Assembly: GCF_014356525.2 (NCBI RefSeq)
Contig: NC_052511.1
Coordinates: 31,398,689-31,462,688 of the forward strand
Source of the DNA: Nilaparvata lugens
Lineage: Eukaryota > Arthropoda > Insecta > Hemiptera > Delphacidae
Length of the DNA: 64,000 nt
Direction of reading: 5' to 3'
The stretch's first letter is position 1; each line of letters starts with the position of its first letter. Both the position numbers and the translations under genes were made by a program. This document shows, piece by piece, positions 46,216-57,911 of the stretch. The notes beneath the pieces were generated by a model. The model was not told the origin of the DNA. It saw only the letters and a program-made list of their open reading frames with translations, and ran no database searches.

Positions 46216-47742
46216 TATTATAGATTATAGATCATCAATTTCAATGTAACTCAAGTTCATTTCCTACCAAGAACTGCTTGCAATTCTCTTCAATGCAGCG
46301 ATGCGCGAATCAATTATCCAATTCTTTACTAGTACCGTAGTCTATATTATTATCAAGTAGCAAGACCACTAATCCAGATCATTTCCCAGTGATTATTTCC
46401 AACAAAATAGTCTGAATAGAAGAGTTACTCTGAATTATAATATCATTTACAGAACAACAATGTGAATAAAACAATCTATCCACTATAACCGCTTCTCAAT
46501 AAGTACCTCTCCAATGTGTTACAGTTCAAACTCAAGGCTCCATCTCATCATTCATTCCCATCATTAGCAATATTATCATAGGTTACTACTAGTATCTAGT
46601 AAGTGATTACTTCGAATATTGCTTCATAAATTTTTATCGATGTTTCTATATTCATTTATGTAGGTACCTCTATTTACTGGTTCCAATTTCAATGTGAGAA
46701 AATAACTTTTCAATTGAATCACCGTTCACCGGACAATAATAACACAATTATTCCACGTCAAACATTGTGTACACATCGCGTTAACACATCAACTTAGCTT
46801 TATCTTAGAATGACAACTGAATAGTCTAAATATATTGTATTATTCAATTCCAATAACTTGTAGGGAAATATTCCAATTGCTAGTAGGTAAATCACGATGT
46901 TGGTCATGTTCGTGTGCAATGTTTCTCATTGAAATATGTGAAGTTGTTTATCAGAGAAACACCACATAGCACTCTGCTACCCTACAACCTTCTAAACCTA
47001 CCTACATATGTATTTCGCCTCGTACACATAGTTCATTACCTATTATATTGAAAGAAAGTGAGAATGTTCCGAGTTCTGTTTTCTATTTAGACAAGAATGC
47101 TCTCCGAATGAACAAGCCATTTGTTTGTTGTCAGTTGTGCAACTGATCGAAGCTGAAATAATGCTTTGTTCATATCAATATTTACCAGAAACCATCTTCC
47201 TTTTTCAAGTCTAGTTTCTCGGGACTTTCTATTCTGTTTGCCTATTTGAATATTCATGAGGCTTCCCCCATAAGGTGTTTGGTTTTCGTAACAGGATGAC
47301 AATAATAATTATTGTCAATAGACACGAGTCAGTCGTCATATGTCATCAGAAATGTCAAACGGCTTTTTATCCGTGATCTATAGTGGTTGATCGATTATTG
47401 TGATGACTGATTTTGGCAGTGTTAGACGAAATCAAAACATCAATCATTTTCAACGAATTATAAGTGTGAGTGGATGGAGAGAAATTTATCAAAACTGACA
47501 ATGTAATTCTTCGAATACAAAAAGATAACAGGGAACACCTGTTATGAAAGGCTATATGGGCGATTATGTTTATGATAGAAAATAATGTTTGGATTATGTT
47601 GATAACTGTAAAACTTGATCACAGATCTCATATTGTTTTGTTGGAAGAGTGAAGCCTAAAAATACCTGCACGCCTAATTTTAAGTATCAAAGTGGTATTA
47701 TAAAATGTTCAGTGTTTATTCTTTATTACGGTACTCACTGTA

Positions 47743-47833
47743 CTGAGATTCACTTCAAACTATCAGTATTCGTTGAATGGGGAACATTGATGCTATTTAT
47801 GAGGAATGGTGAGTGTTTTTAGTGGATCTCACC
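47743..47833. mobile_element. ~90 bp TIR element (MITE), copy 4
   Basis: The left arm is CTGAGATTCACTTCAAACTA. The centre is TTGAATGGGGAACATTGATG with ATTTATGAGGAATG. The right arm ends GTGGATCTCAC. Splice-like GTGAGT sites on both strands here come from the repeat. 46216-47742 otherwise shows no supported feature. Confidence 0.7.
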
Positions 47834-47999
47834 ATACTCCAATCGTAATAGTAATAATGAGGTTAGAAGTATCGTCAGTGATATGTAATTTTACAATCAT
47901 TAACAATACAATAATGTACTAATTATAGTATAGGTACTCCTTGATTTTCAAATCTTTATTCTATTAATTTTGAATTATTACCCTATCTTTCCAACTCAC

Positions 48000-48193
48000 A
48001 GGTCTTAAGATATTCTTCTCCAACTTGAGGTTTTGAAATGTAGGTAGGCCTATTGATTTAGAGTTCTTAAACTTTGTCAATTACTTTATTATACCATCGT
48101 CCATTGGAGTATGTTTTGAAGAAATGTGTCCTCATGGATGATGATCCTACTGATGAATTCCTGGATGTGTCTCCAAGAATGAAAAAGTTATCC
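48000..48193 (-). CDS. Candidate pair of small coding exons, unknown gene
   Basis: Two segments read in compatible phases: 48095-48193 (32 codons, donor GATG|GTATAA) and 48000-48049 (16 codons, donor ACCT|GTGAGT). They would join as TG|G (Trp), and the second joins the exon at 45240-45390 as T|TC (Phe). Peptides are FFILGDTSRNSSVGSSSMRT and PTYISKPQVGEEYLKT. Weak points are the 45 nt intron between them, short for an insect, and a poor acceptor at 48194. No family is recognised. A further open frame at 48340-48528 (minus, 62 codons) has no clear link. Confidence 0.28.
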
Positions 48194-48840
48194 CTTTAAA
48201 AATGAACGTGCTTTCTAATGAGTACTGCCTTTAATATGATGATTCATTACATTCGAATACAAACAGATTTTCAGTGACATCTTGTGATACATTTTTTTAG
48301 AATTTTGGAATTTGGTTCAGTGTTACAAGGCAGGCCTTCTTATTTTTTAAATTGTTCCCAGTCTACCTTGGGACCCTCGCGTGATGAGTGATACTTTTTG
48401 AAAACTTGTACTGTTTTCAAATAGCCTACAGCTCTCAGAATAATTCCATGCAATGCAGCTACGTGAATAAGACATTGAATATAAGGTAAACTGATAACTG
48501 GAATTGAACTAAATTTAGAATCGTCCATTCCAAGATCTGAGATCTATTATACCAAGCAACTACATACAGATTCTGCACTCACTTGAAATACAAATAATAA
48601 ATAAGATCCATCGAAAACATTCAACGCTTTATTTAATATTATTTGTATAGGCCTACTGTATGAAATTAGCTCTAGTTTGATATTGAATCATACTAGTGTT
48701 TGTTATAAATCCATTACTCGAGAACAGTATAATGCTCAATATTGAATCTAGGTACTGTATTTTATTTTCTCAATGAACTCTAATTTCGAATTCAGTCTAT
48801 AATTTCTTCAAACATAATTTTTAATTCACTTTTGTTTCAG

Positions 48841-48946
48841 ATCTATCAGTTTTGGTTTGTAATTTTCAACTTTACAATGGAATCTCACTCACTGAATTCG
48901 TACTCAGGAAACATGCACATTGTGTTTGGACAATTATTCCAAAAAG
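48841..48946 (+). other. Exon-like segment (plus strand), unassigned
   Basis: It has a strong acceptor (TTCACTTTTGTTTCAG) and donor AAAAAG|GTAAAT. An ATG in a good context (ACAATGG, 48877) is open to the donor in phase 1, 23 codons. A second frame is open through the whole segment. No family is recognised. Confidence 0.28.
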
Positions 48947-49127
48947 GTAAATCATAAATCTGCAAAAAATTATCATTTAAATTTTTTTACAGAAAACAGT
49001 ATTCTTTGATTCAAACTACCTTATTGATACTGCTCATTTGAATATTTCAGTAAAATATTCAATAAAAAATATGCGAAATAAATACAAATTTAAATATAAA
49101 TTTGAATGTGAATATTTATTCAAGTTT

Positions 49128-49411
49128 TTATAAAACTCCTGCTCTTAAGTGATGACAATTTCTTCCTTCTATTGATGAAATTTCACTGACAGTTTCTCTC
49201 GTTTTGATATTCTGATAACTTCCAAACATCACACATTTCTCAATAACACTTCTAACATGATTCAGAAGCCTGATATCAAAAGTACTGATGTCTGAATTAC
49301 TAAGTTTAATTGCTGCGGGGCGTAATTTATTAATAGCCGGTGAACATTTTCTCATCGCCAGGTGAAAGTGTTTTATTGCCCAAGTATATTCCACCACTCT
49401 AAGTGCTATAC
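49128..49411 (-). CDS. Candidate 3'-terminal coding exon, unknown gene
   Basis: On the minus strand a possible acceptor (CCTATCTAATACAG, intron side 49412 up) opens a frame of about 94 codons ending in TAA at 49128-49130. AATAAA follows within about 15 nt of the stop (49113-49118 region). The peptide looks like ordinary helical protein: ALRVVEYTWAIKHFHLAMRK, NKLRPAAIKLSNSDISTFD, LLNHVRSVIEKCVMFGSY. I cannot place it in a family, and found no upstream exon with matching phase. The upstream gene would lie at higher coordinates. A repeat-derived frame is possible. Confidence 0.38.
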
Positions 49412-50640
49412 CTGTATTAGATAGGAATCATATATTATGTATTAATAAATCTTATCACAATTTATTCTCAAAGGACCCGAATGATTCCATCAGCTAAGAA
49501 GAGGATCGTATGTCACGATAATTGATGTCTTTGGGAGGGAGGAAGTCTCACTATTATGTGATGTTATGAAAAGTTGAGATTGATCTAGAAGGCGGTCTTA
49601 TAAATTGTGGATCATATCGTGACAAATGAAACATCTCAATAATCATAAAATCTAACGATCATAGCCTACTATATCCGATCCATTATTCTATCTTATAATT
49701 GTATTCTTGAGGTTCTTGAAGCCCTATCTCCTATCTTCTATTAGGTGCTTCAAGCTCTCACCTATATCATTTAGGATGTTCAATTAGATGTTTTTCTTCT
49801 CACATTCAAGCATATCTGTGTCAGTTAAGTTTGTTCTTCAACGATAATCTTTGTTTTGCTATTCATCTTCACCTAAAAAATCATACTTTATTTCCATACA
49901 GTATCTCCCTTTTAGTTTCTCCCCCACATACATCTCCGTTATACTATTTCTGGTAATTTTTTTCTATTCATTCATTCAATTCGATAATCACTCAACCAAT
50001 TTCATCACAGACTCTTCCTTTATCTTGAAGTTTTCTCAAGTTTCATGATCCATATCTCTATGTATTTTTATGTCATGTTAATTTGTGAATTGTATTTTTT
50101 AATAACATCATGAGTACAATAATAGGATATGATTCTCCTGTAATTATCCAAATATTAATAGTTCAGTATGTTTTATTTCGTTAGAAAGACCGAAGCTTTA
50201 TTTTCTAACAAGGAGATTCAAAATAGAATAGAATAAGCTGTTTATTTCATCAACACAATTATAAAGTATAATTGTTACACTTTTTACCAAATTAAATAAC
50301 AATAGAAAGACCATACAATAATTACATAGAAATACTTCAAAAATTTAAATAATAAAAAGTAGTTACTTCATAGCACATTTGTTGACTATCTTATAATAAT
50401 ACAACAAAACCTTCAATAATAGTGTAAAACTCTAGTATTACAATTAAGAAATTATCATTATTTAATTTAAAAAATAAATGAATTATTTCAGGCACAATAC
50501 TATTATCATTAGCTACTGTATCAAATTAATAGAGAAAATCAAACAATATTCATGAAATAGAATACTGACTTGCAAAGTGATTATATTCCATTGAGGCTTC
50601 CCTGTTTCAGAAAGCTCCTTTCTCTTGAAATAATAAACAA
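49412..50640. other. Noncoding sequence, no recognised feature
   Basis: AT-rich; short open frames here lack motifs and splice context. Confidence 0.5.
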
Positions 50641-50880
50641 TCAAAGCATCATTGTCGTCACTAGGCCCCTTTGTCTATGAATGCCAAAAAGCATTGAGCT
50701 ATGATTGATAGCTATCATGGTCATTGAAAATTTCAGAACACCGCATGCAGTTGCATCCTTGAAACAAAGCCCTTTGAAACAGGAAGCCCAGTTACATCCT
50801 ATCCCCGCTTCATCTCTCAAATCTGATTCGGCGCCTCGACGATGATTATAAAAAACGACAGTGTATTGCTGAGAGGTGGA

Positions 50881-51324
50881 TGACGTCACAAAAACCATGT
50901 TAATGATGGCAACGATGATATTCGACAGTCGACACACCTCACAATTACTCAGCATCCCCCAAGGCCACGCAAGGTAGCCGCATACGCCACTTTCTCCCGG
51001 CACCTCAACAAAGTACGATCTGTCTCCTCACCAAATATACTATATATAGTAATCTATACTCTTATGTAAAATATGTATATAGTTCTGTATATGTATGAAC
51101 AAAGTAAGCACTGTCTCCTGGTCTAATACATAGCAAGCACCATATTATCTCAATCAAATTCATGTTTAATATGTTGTATTTAGTTGTGTAAAAATCCAAG
51201 TATGTATATATAAGTTGGGTCGCGGCAGAGACAGTGAAAGTTGTCGAGGCCAAGCAAGGACTTATACCTGACGCATGCGCATTTGTCTGCTGCTTCCAGG
51301 CTTCATTTGGGACGCGGCTTACCG
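50881..51324 (+). promoter_or_regulatory. Candidate plus-strand promoter: CRE, TATA box, initiator
   Basis: In a GC-richer block there is a perfect cAMP-response palindrome TGACGTCA (50881-50888). A TATATAAG box follows at 51207-51214, and an initiator-like ACAGTG places +1 at 51233, 26 bp after the first T of the TATA box. A possible first exon would end at the donor ACCG|GTAATG (51324). On the right (51375-51406) is one arm of the ~90 bp TIR element. The block 50641-50880 is unique and moderately GC-rich. No coding start is evident. Confidence 0.35.
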
Positions 51325-52020
51325 GTAATGGAATGAGCCCGCGGGCGTTTGGCTCAACCCTTCTGAGCGGAATGCTGACAGTTTCATGTGAATCTCACAG
51401 CGTCAGCTACTTACTTCCGGCTACTTGTTGCAGAAATTAAGCCACTTGTTGTAGTTTGGTTGTTCATGAGGGGTTGAGAAATGTTCATAGGTTGAGTTTG
51501 GTTAGGGTTTGAGAAATTTCAATGAATCTGACATTCGAGATTTCGATTATAGAATTGTATTTCAACTTCAATTGGTTTTTGTTCTCTTCTGAGGGTGATG
51601 TCTACATAAACCTGTAGGATTTAAGAGGGTGAAAGCACAGAGGAAAGAACGAAGAATGATGTTTTTTCTGTTGTAAAAAATAAATTAATTGAGAAGTTTG
51701 AGAAATTTCAATGGAATTATTTTGTAGCACAAGTTTTTAAAATAACAGTTTATTTCAATTTATCTTTATTCTGTTGAGTAATACTATCATAATATCCATG
51801 ATATAAAATGTGGAAACATGAGAAATTGTTGCAAGTGGTTAATAATAGGTAGCTTAACGATTTTATAAGGGCCTGAAGAGTGTAGATTAATTTTGAAACT
51901 CATGATTTTGATTTAATTATTTTTATCAACGATTTCGTCCTAAGGAGTCCAGTTATGGAATATGAGACAAGTAAGGTCAATAATTTTATATAACACCAAG
52001 TTTACATAGTTCAGCATTAA

Positions 52021-52171
52021 GGCCCGGTTGCACAAAAGCCTGTCAAGTTTTAATCATGATTAAATTCCACAAGAACCAATTAGAGAAGGTTTTTCTGAGA
52101 AGGCTTCTTTGATTGGTTCCCGTGGCATTTAATCGGGATTAAAAGATCACAGACATTTGTGCAACTGGGTT
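52021..52171. mobile_element. 151 bp MITE with GGCCCGGTTGCACAAAAGCC end, TAA-flanked
   Basis: The ends are inverted repeats (right end, reversed: AACCCAGTTGCACAAATGTC) and similarity extends about 55 bp in, including TTTTAATC and GATTAAAT blocks. TAA flanks it at 52018-52020 and 52172-52174. A diverged relative lies at 62841-62980. Confidence 0.8.
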
Positions 52172-52216
52172 TAAGTAAAATGTTTATCTAATTGCAAGTA
52201 TTGTATTGCTTTTCAG

Positions 52217-52375
52217 GGTGATGTACCTACAACGTGGATGAAAGAATGATGATCCTGCAGATTCTCGTGGGCTCCGAGCCCCTGGGATTTTATTTTGTAG
52301 CTCTTCAGCTGTTACCCAGAGGAGCTGCATTGAAACGATTACTCGTAGAATGGTAGTAACGAGCTCTCAATGTAG
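52217..52375 (+). other. Exon-like segment (plus strand), noncoding
   Basis: The acceptor TTGTATTGCTTTTCAG and donor AATGTAG|GTGAAA bound 159 nt with stops in every frame. It might be a 5'-untranslated or lncRNA exon downstream of the candidate promoter at 51207. The following 52376-54605 shows no supported feature. Confidence 0.25.
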
Positions 52376-54605
52376 GTGAAATATCATATTATTGTGTTGA
52401 TTATTCGCAATGTATGAAACTCATAAAATTTATTTACTAAATAAAAAATGATTATTTACTAAGACTTTTATTATTGATAGCATGGCAGTGAAAAACTATG
52501 TCATAACGAAGAATACTAATTCACAAGAATAGTTGTTGAAAACTCCATAAATGCTACAGGGAAATAGGCACATGCTAAATATTTAGTACCTATCGAGTGA
52601 AAGTGTTGAAACCATTAGCAGATGCTGTTATCATTTAAATATTTTAAGCAAATTGGCAAACGAAAGCCGGTATTTCCACTCAAGTTGCTAAAATTGCCAA
52701 ATAGAACTAGCTCATTTGTGTTATCGTTTGTTTGAATAAAAATATTGTTTTAACCCAGAGTAAGATTGGAAAGGTCCAGCAAAAGCTTGCCCATATCTGG
52801 TTCCCATATTTTATCATTAGGTTTTTCAACATCTGCCACATGAGAAATAAGGCTGCCTGTGATGGCTTAAAGACTCAAGTCATGGTTTGTTTCTAGCCCA
52901 TTCTATTCCATTGGGGAGTTTGAAGAACTGACCTTAGCTCTATGATTTCCCTCGCACACGACCAGTAGGCGATATTTATATAGATATTTAGCCTATAGTA
53001 GGGTATTTTGATAGATTTTATTCTTAGGATTTATTATATAGATTTCAATAATGATAGTAAGTAGTCCAGTAAAGGAAGGGTTATATGAGGAAAAGTTTGG
53101 AAGACAATTTTTGACCCCGCAGTTCTGTATAGATTAGTAAGGAGGTAGACATATCAAAAGTCCCCACACCTACCTCCTGTGCTAATAGTTCAAAGGTACC
53201 ATTTTTTCTCGCATATAACTCGAAAACTATGCATCTTACAGACATGATTATTCCATATAAAATTAAAGCTTACAAATTTTCTACAATATTCATCTAACAA
53301 CTTACTAATATGTAACAACTTTTCTTTATCTTCCATAGTTTTCGAGATATCCGCTCTTGAAAAAGTGACATTTTTAAAAAAAACTAGTTTGTTCCCAGTT
53401 TTTTATTTTTGCTCTTATAACTTTTTAAAATTCGATGGAAGAAATCCATGCTGATTATGAGCTTATAGAGCATTAAATTCTCTACAATTTGTATAATTTC
53501 ACACTTTTACGCATTTCCATACGATTGACTGTTGCAGCAGGTTTATTGTTGAGTGTAAACACAATTTTTGATTTAGCAGCTTTGTTGAGACTAGTTAGGA
53601 GTAAAATAATACTTCACAGCTGACCCATTAGACTCAACGAAATTTAGGAAAAAATATTTAAATTCACATTTATTCATTAAAAAAGACATATTTACAAAAT
53701 AATAGTGTAACAATATAGTAATAAATATAAAGAATATACTCCCTGCGTGAATGATTTGTCCGTGTGCAGGGAGGAGTCGAACTAAATCAGACAGTTGATA
53801 TACACTGTTTTGAATCAAGGAAATTATGATACTTAAACATAGTTTGGAGTTGAAAGTAAAATATGAAAAATATATATATATTCAGCTTCCTCAATTTTGA
53901 TTACAGCTTTCAAAGATTATAAATGAAGTAATTCATTTCTCTAGAAGAAGTGAAAAATATACCTTATTATTTACCGGGTTCAAAATCTTGATTCATTTCA
54001 AAACCAAACTAAGAATCTACTCAGATTCTCTTGAAACAGTAACGTGTAACCGCTGCTTTCATAACATCTGTTAACTAAACTGTTGAACTTCAGGTTCTTG
54101 GAATTCTTATTCCATGATTGAAGGACAAGGAAAGTTAAATAACAGGAACAATGAAGTTTTTGTGATGATCATAAATCATAAAGCTGCTGATGATAGCTTA
54201 CGGTGTTGACCATGTTGTATAACAATATATAGGCATTGTGTTATCTTTCATTCACTATGTATGTATGTTCCGTTCAACATGAACGTTATATTCCGTTATA
54301 TATGTGTATATTAAGTTATGATTGGAGCATAGTGGATAAACGTGAAGGTCGTTCTTATAGAAAAAATGACTAGAAGGATAACCGGACTTTCTTTGACTAC
54401 CACTTCCCCGATATGTGTTCGAAATTGATTATATCATACCTCGCTCGGGGCAGTGAAAACCAGCCTACAAAACAAGTAAAACTAATAATATATTGTTCAA
54501 ATTTATTAATTATTCGAAAACTATTTAATCGAACTCTAATGAAAGCATAACATGCTAGTTTTGGGAAGATAACTTTCTACAGAGTGCGTTTAGCATTCAA
54601 TGAAA

Positions 54606-54683
54606 CAGTGGGATTCACTTTCAGCATATGTTGTGAATAGCGTGAATGCTTCCCATTCAAGTAATGCTGACAGTTGGAAGTGG
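54606..54683. mobile_element. ~90 bp TIR element (MITE), copy 5
   Basis: The left arm is CAGTGGGATTCACTTTCAGC. The centre has GAATGCTTCCCATTCAAG. The right arm is TAATGCTGACAGTTGGAAGT. 54700-54960 beside it is GC-richer and unique, without a gene that I can see. Confidence 0.65.
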
Positions 54684-55796
54684 TCTGAAATGCACGTGTT
54701 CGCCTTGTTAGGCTGTTTCAAGGCCGTCATTTCGTGGCCAATGTTTTTTCGACTCTCACTTTAATAAACATCTTTAGAAAATGCTTACCAAACATTTGAG
54801 TGAGTTGGACCTGTGTTAATTGGCGTGTTTGTGGATTGGTCCTTAATGATTGAGCGCCGTTCGCTGTGGCCATTTTCGAGCTAGCGATTACATGCGAATT
54901 AGCGACGTGCCAAACCTGTCGTCAGTAACGATTTTGATGGATTCTTGAAATTACAAAAATATTAGCGTTATTGACGCTGTGCAGGTAGCAGAACATTGAA
55001 TGTAAAAGTTGAAGGAAAGGTTCGATATAATTCTGATTAGTAAATTGAATGACCAATCAATTAAATTTGACATTTTTTCCAAATCCTCAGCACGTTAATG
55101 AATAATTAATCCATATTTTCAGTATCTCTTCCAACTCATTCATCACTGATTGTAGGGATGTCAATCCCTTTGAATTAAACTTGAATTGGCTTTATTGGTT
55201 GATTCTCCAAGTACACATAACAATAATGTATTACCAGGTCTTGTAAAACCCACTGACTGTATCTAGTGATAGAGAATTCATTCTTGGTAAATCATAAAAA
55301 ACTGACCATTTTTGGATTTTGCCACCCTCTTTAACCATCGCTGCTCCAGTAATGGATTTGATTCTCATCTCGTCTGGTATTTTTCATCTCATCACCCACA
55401 TACTAGATGTAAATCAATATTTAGAAAGATTTAAAGAAATCTTTTGACTCAAAATGTTTCTATTTAAATACAGTACTTCGCGTGAATAGAAATATTTATT
55501 GATACATATGAGAGAAATTTTATTTTATTCCCGTTCAATATAATAGTACCCATTTGCCCATATACTATTTTTTTCAAGGATTTTCAGTAGAAAAAGTAGT
55601 GTTTTGAAACAGAATAAGGTTTTTTCATTTACTTAATATGTTCTAGAATCTAGATCAAAAGAGCTAAAGAGTGCTATAACAATAACAACTATATTAAAGA
55701 GTGCTTTTAAGTAACAACTTGATATGTTATTATAATAACTAAAATTATTTTAGTTGGTGGAGACCTTCAAATATAAATTACTTACACTAATAACAA

Positions 55797-56030
55797 TAAT
55801 TAAAGAATGGTTGTAGTTGAGATGCTAGCTTTTTAATTTAGAGGCCTGTGTTCGAATCCCTAAACGAGTAAGATATGTTTCTCGGGTCACTCCCGTGTTT
55901 TGGTTGGACCTAAAAAATGTTGTTAAGCCATGCCAGAGACCCTGGAATTGATCAGGTGCGTCCTGAAAACTTTGACACCAGACCTGAGCTGGTCAGGTCA
56001 GGTCACACGATATTATCATTATTATTGTAA
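55797..56030 (+). mobile_element. tRNA-derived SINE, family C, copy 2
   Basis: It has the same order as copy 1: GTTGAGATGCTAGCTTTTTA, B box GTGTTCGAATCCC, TTTCTCGGGTCACTCCCGTG, GCCATGCCAGAGACCCTGGA, TGACACCAGACC, then an (ATT)n tail. It is more eroded in the A box and is missing part of the central block. It has the same orientation as copy 1. Confidence 0.8.
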
Positions 56031-56739
56031 TGAAAGACACTTACTTGAGACAAAATGTATTATTTTAAGAGTTTATTTGGGGTCCAAATTAGGTCAGTAT
56101 TTGAGTATGAAAAAAATGGTTTATGAATGTATCAAGACAGGGACTGCTGAGAAAAATGACAGTAGGGTATAATTTTTTGGTTTTCTTGTGTGATTTGTAT
56201 AGAAAAGCAATTCCATAAGTTCCAGATACTCGCTTTTACTACAATCTAGAGAATGATAATTCACTCATAAACCATTTCTTCATACTTGAATACTTACTTA
56301 ATTTAGACCCCAAATAAACTCTTGAAATAATAAATACCTATCTTTTTTATGTCTATTTTTATAAACTAATTAGTGTTGTGGATTGCGAAGTCACTACTTT
56401 GATTTCCATTAATAGCCGGCTATCTGTATTATCTCTCGCAGACTGGAGCACAATAATTTACACTCTAAATTCCAATCTCTTCGTGACGAGAACTTATCTT
56501 GAATAGACTGCTATTGAAATCATTGTTGGTGTATTTCTGTTCTTGATCGATTGAAAGAATGATAGAAGCCGACGTTTTGTTAATGACAATATTCGAGAGA
56601 AATCGAGTGTCACATTGATTAATGATAACACATTTGATAATGAATATATGGGAGGAAAATTAATAGGTTTTCGTCATCTAGCGACAATCGCTTCTAGTCT
56701 CTTGTTTTGTTCAACCAAAACGTTTGCGCAATTTAGAAA

Positions 56740-56990
56740 GGTATACAAGAGAAAAGCAAGATAAAGATAAATGAGAGGGAAGAATTTGGAGAAAAGGAAA
56801 AGAGAAGTAAAATGAGGACAGGTTGGAGAAGGAAAAGAAGTTGGTGACAAAAAGTCGAAAGAGATGGAAAGATGTATGATAAAAAATTGGATGGTGTTTA
56901 CTAAAAAAGAGACTGCAAAAATTAGATGAAAATAAGTATCAGATGAGAAAGAGTGGAGAAGATGCCAGAAGGAGGAAATGTATATTTATC
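56740..56990 (+). repeat. Purine-rich tract
   Basis: About 250 bp strongly biased to A and G on the plus strand (GAGAAAAGGAAAAGAGAAGT and similar), with no repeat unit. 56031-56739 and 56991-57563 are otherwise plain AT-rich sequence. Confidence 0.7.
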
Positions 56991-57563
56991 AAAGAGAACA
57001 ATATTTATGTAAATTAATAGACAGAAATGAAACCTACTTAAAATTTCAATGAATTAAATTCTTAAAATTTAAATGATCAAATAAATTTTTATCGACTGAA
57101 TTAATATAGATTATAATAAATTGTTTCAATGATGAGTTCTAGACATCGTTTTTACTCCTGAACCTAAATTACTTATCCTATGGTCCGCGAACAGATTTTA
57201 TGTTGCTCATGGTATGTAAGCATGGAGAAAACATTATTAAACATAACTCAAATAAATGAATCATAAACTTATGAATGGACAAGTTTTCTTTCAATATAAT
57301 TATTTTTTATAGCTATAAAAATATCAATTTGAAAAATTAGCAAGAAAATCATAAAAATCACTATTGAACTCTCGATAAAATAACTTCATTAAAGTGGTGG
57401 GGGGGGTGCTTCATTTCTGCTCCAACTTGGTGGCGCGCCTTTCCTCCAAAATTTTAGAATTTGACCCTTGAGAAAAAAGGTTAGAGACCCTTGGTCTATA
57501 ACTAAATCCTAGATTAGTAGCCTTTGAATCGCTCTGATAACTTTCATTAATTATTTATTTCAG

Positions 57564-57639
57564 TTGTTCATTGGAATGGAAGAAGCATTTAAATTATATC
57601 GAGAAATTTATAGGCTACATCCTTCTTTCAAAGTTACCG
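57564..57639 (+). other. Exon-like segment (plus strand), possible start exon
   Basis: The acceptor ATTAATTATTTATTTCAG and donor ACCG|GTAAAT bound 76 nt, open in one frame throughout. It holds ATG at 57576 in a good context (GGAATGG), then EEAFKLYREIYRLHPSFKVT. It ends in phase 1. No family recognised and no next exon found. Confidence 0.28.
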
Positions 57640-57689
57640 GTAAATTGGATAAATGACATAATGACAAGGTATTTAAATAGGGCTACTAG

Positions 57690-57911
57690 AATTGTTAATT
57701 AATATGGAAATAAGTACATAGTACCCTTTTTCAAAACTTTTTTATATAAACACTTATATAAAACACAACTAGTTTTGGATTTCAAGCCATTTTCAATATT
57801 AATTCATTTCGGAGAAAAACTAGTTGTGTTTTTTATAAGTAGTGTTGACATAATAAAAGTTTTAAAAAAGGATACTGTGTAATTATTTCAATATTAATTG
57901 ACATAACAATT
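57690..57911. mobile_element. 222 bp foldback TIR element
   Basis: The outer arms (AATTGTTAATTAATATGGAA, then ATAAGTACATAGTACCCTTT) and their reverse complement at the right end match over about 50 bp. An inner pair, CACAACTAGTTTT and AAAACTAGTTGTG, continues the foldback. The GTACCCTTTTTCAAAACTTT part is related to the arms at 7307 and 46057. Confidence 0.75.
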
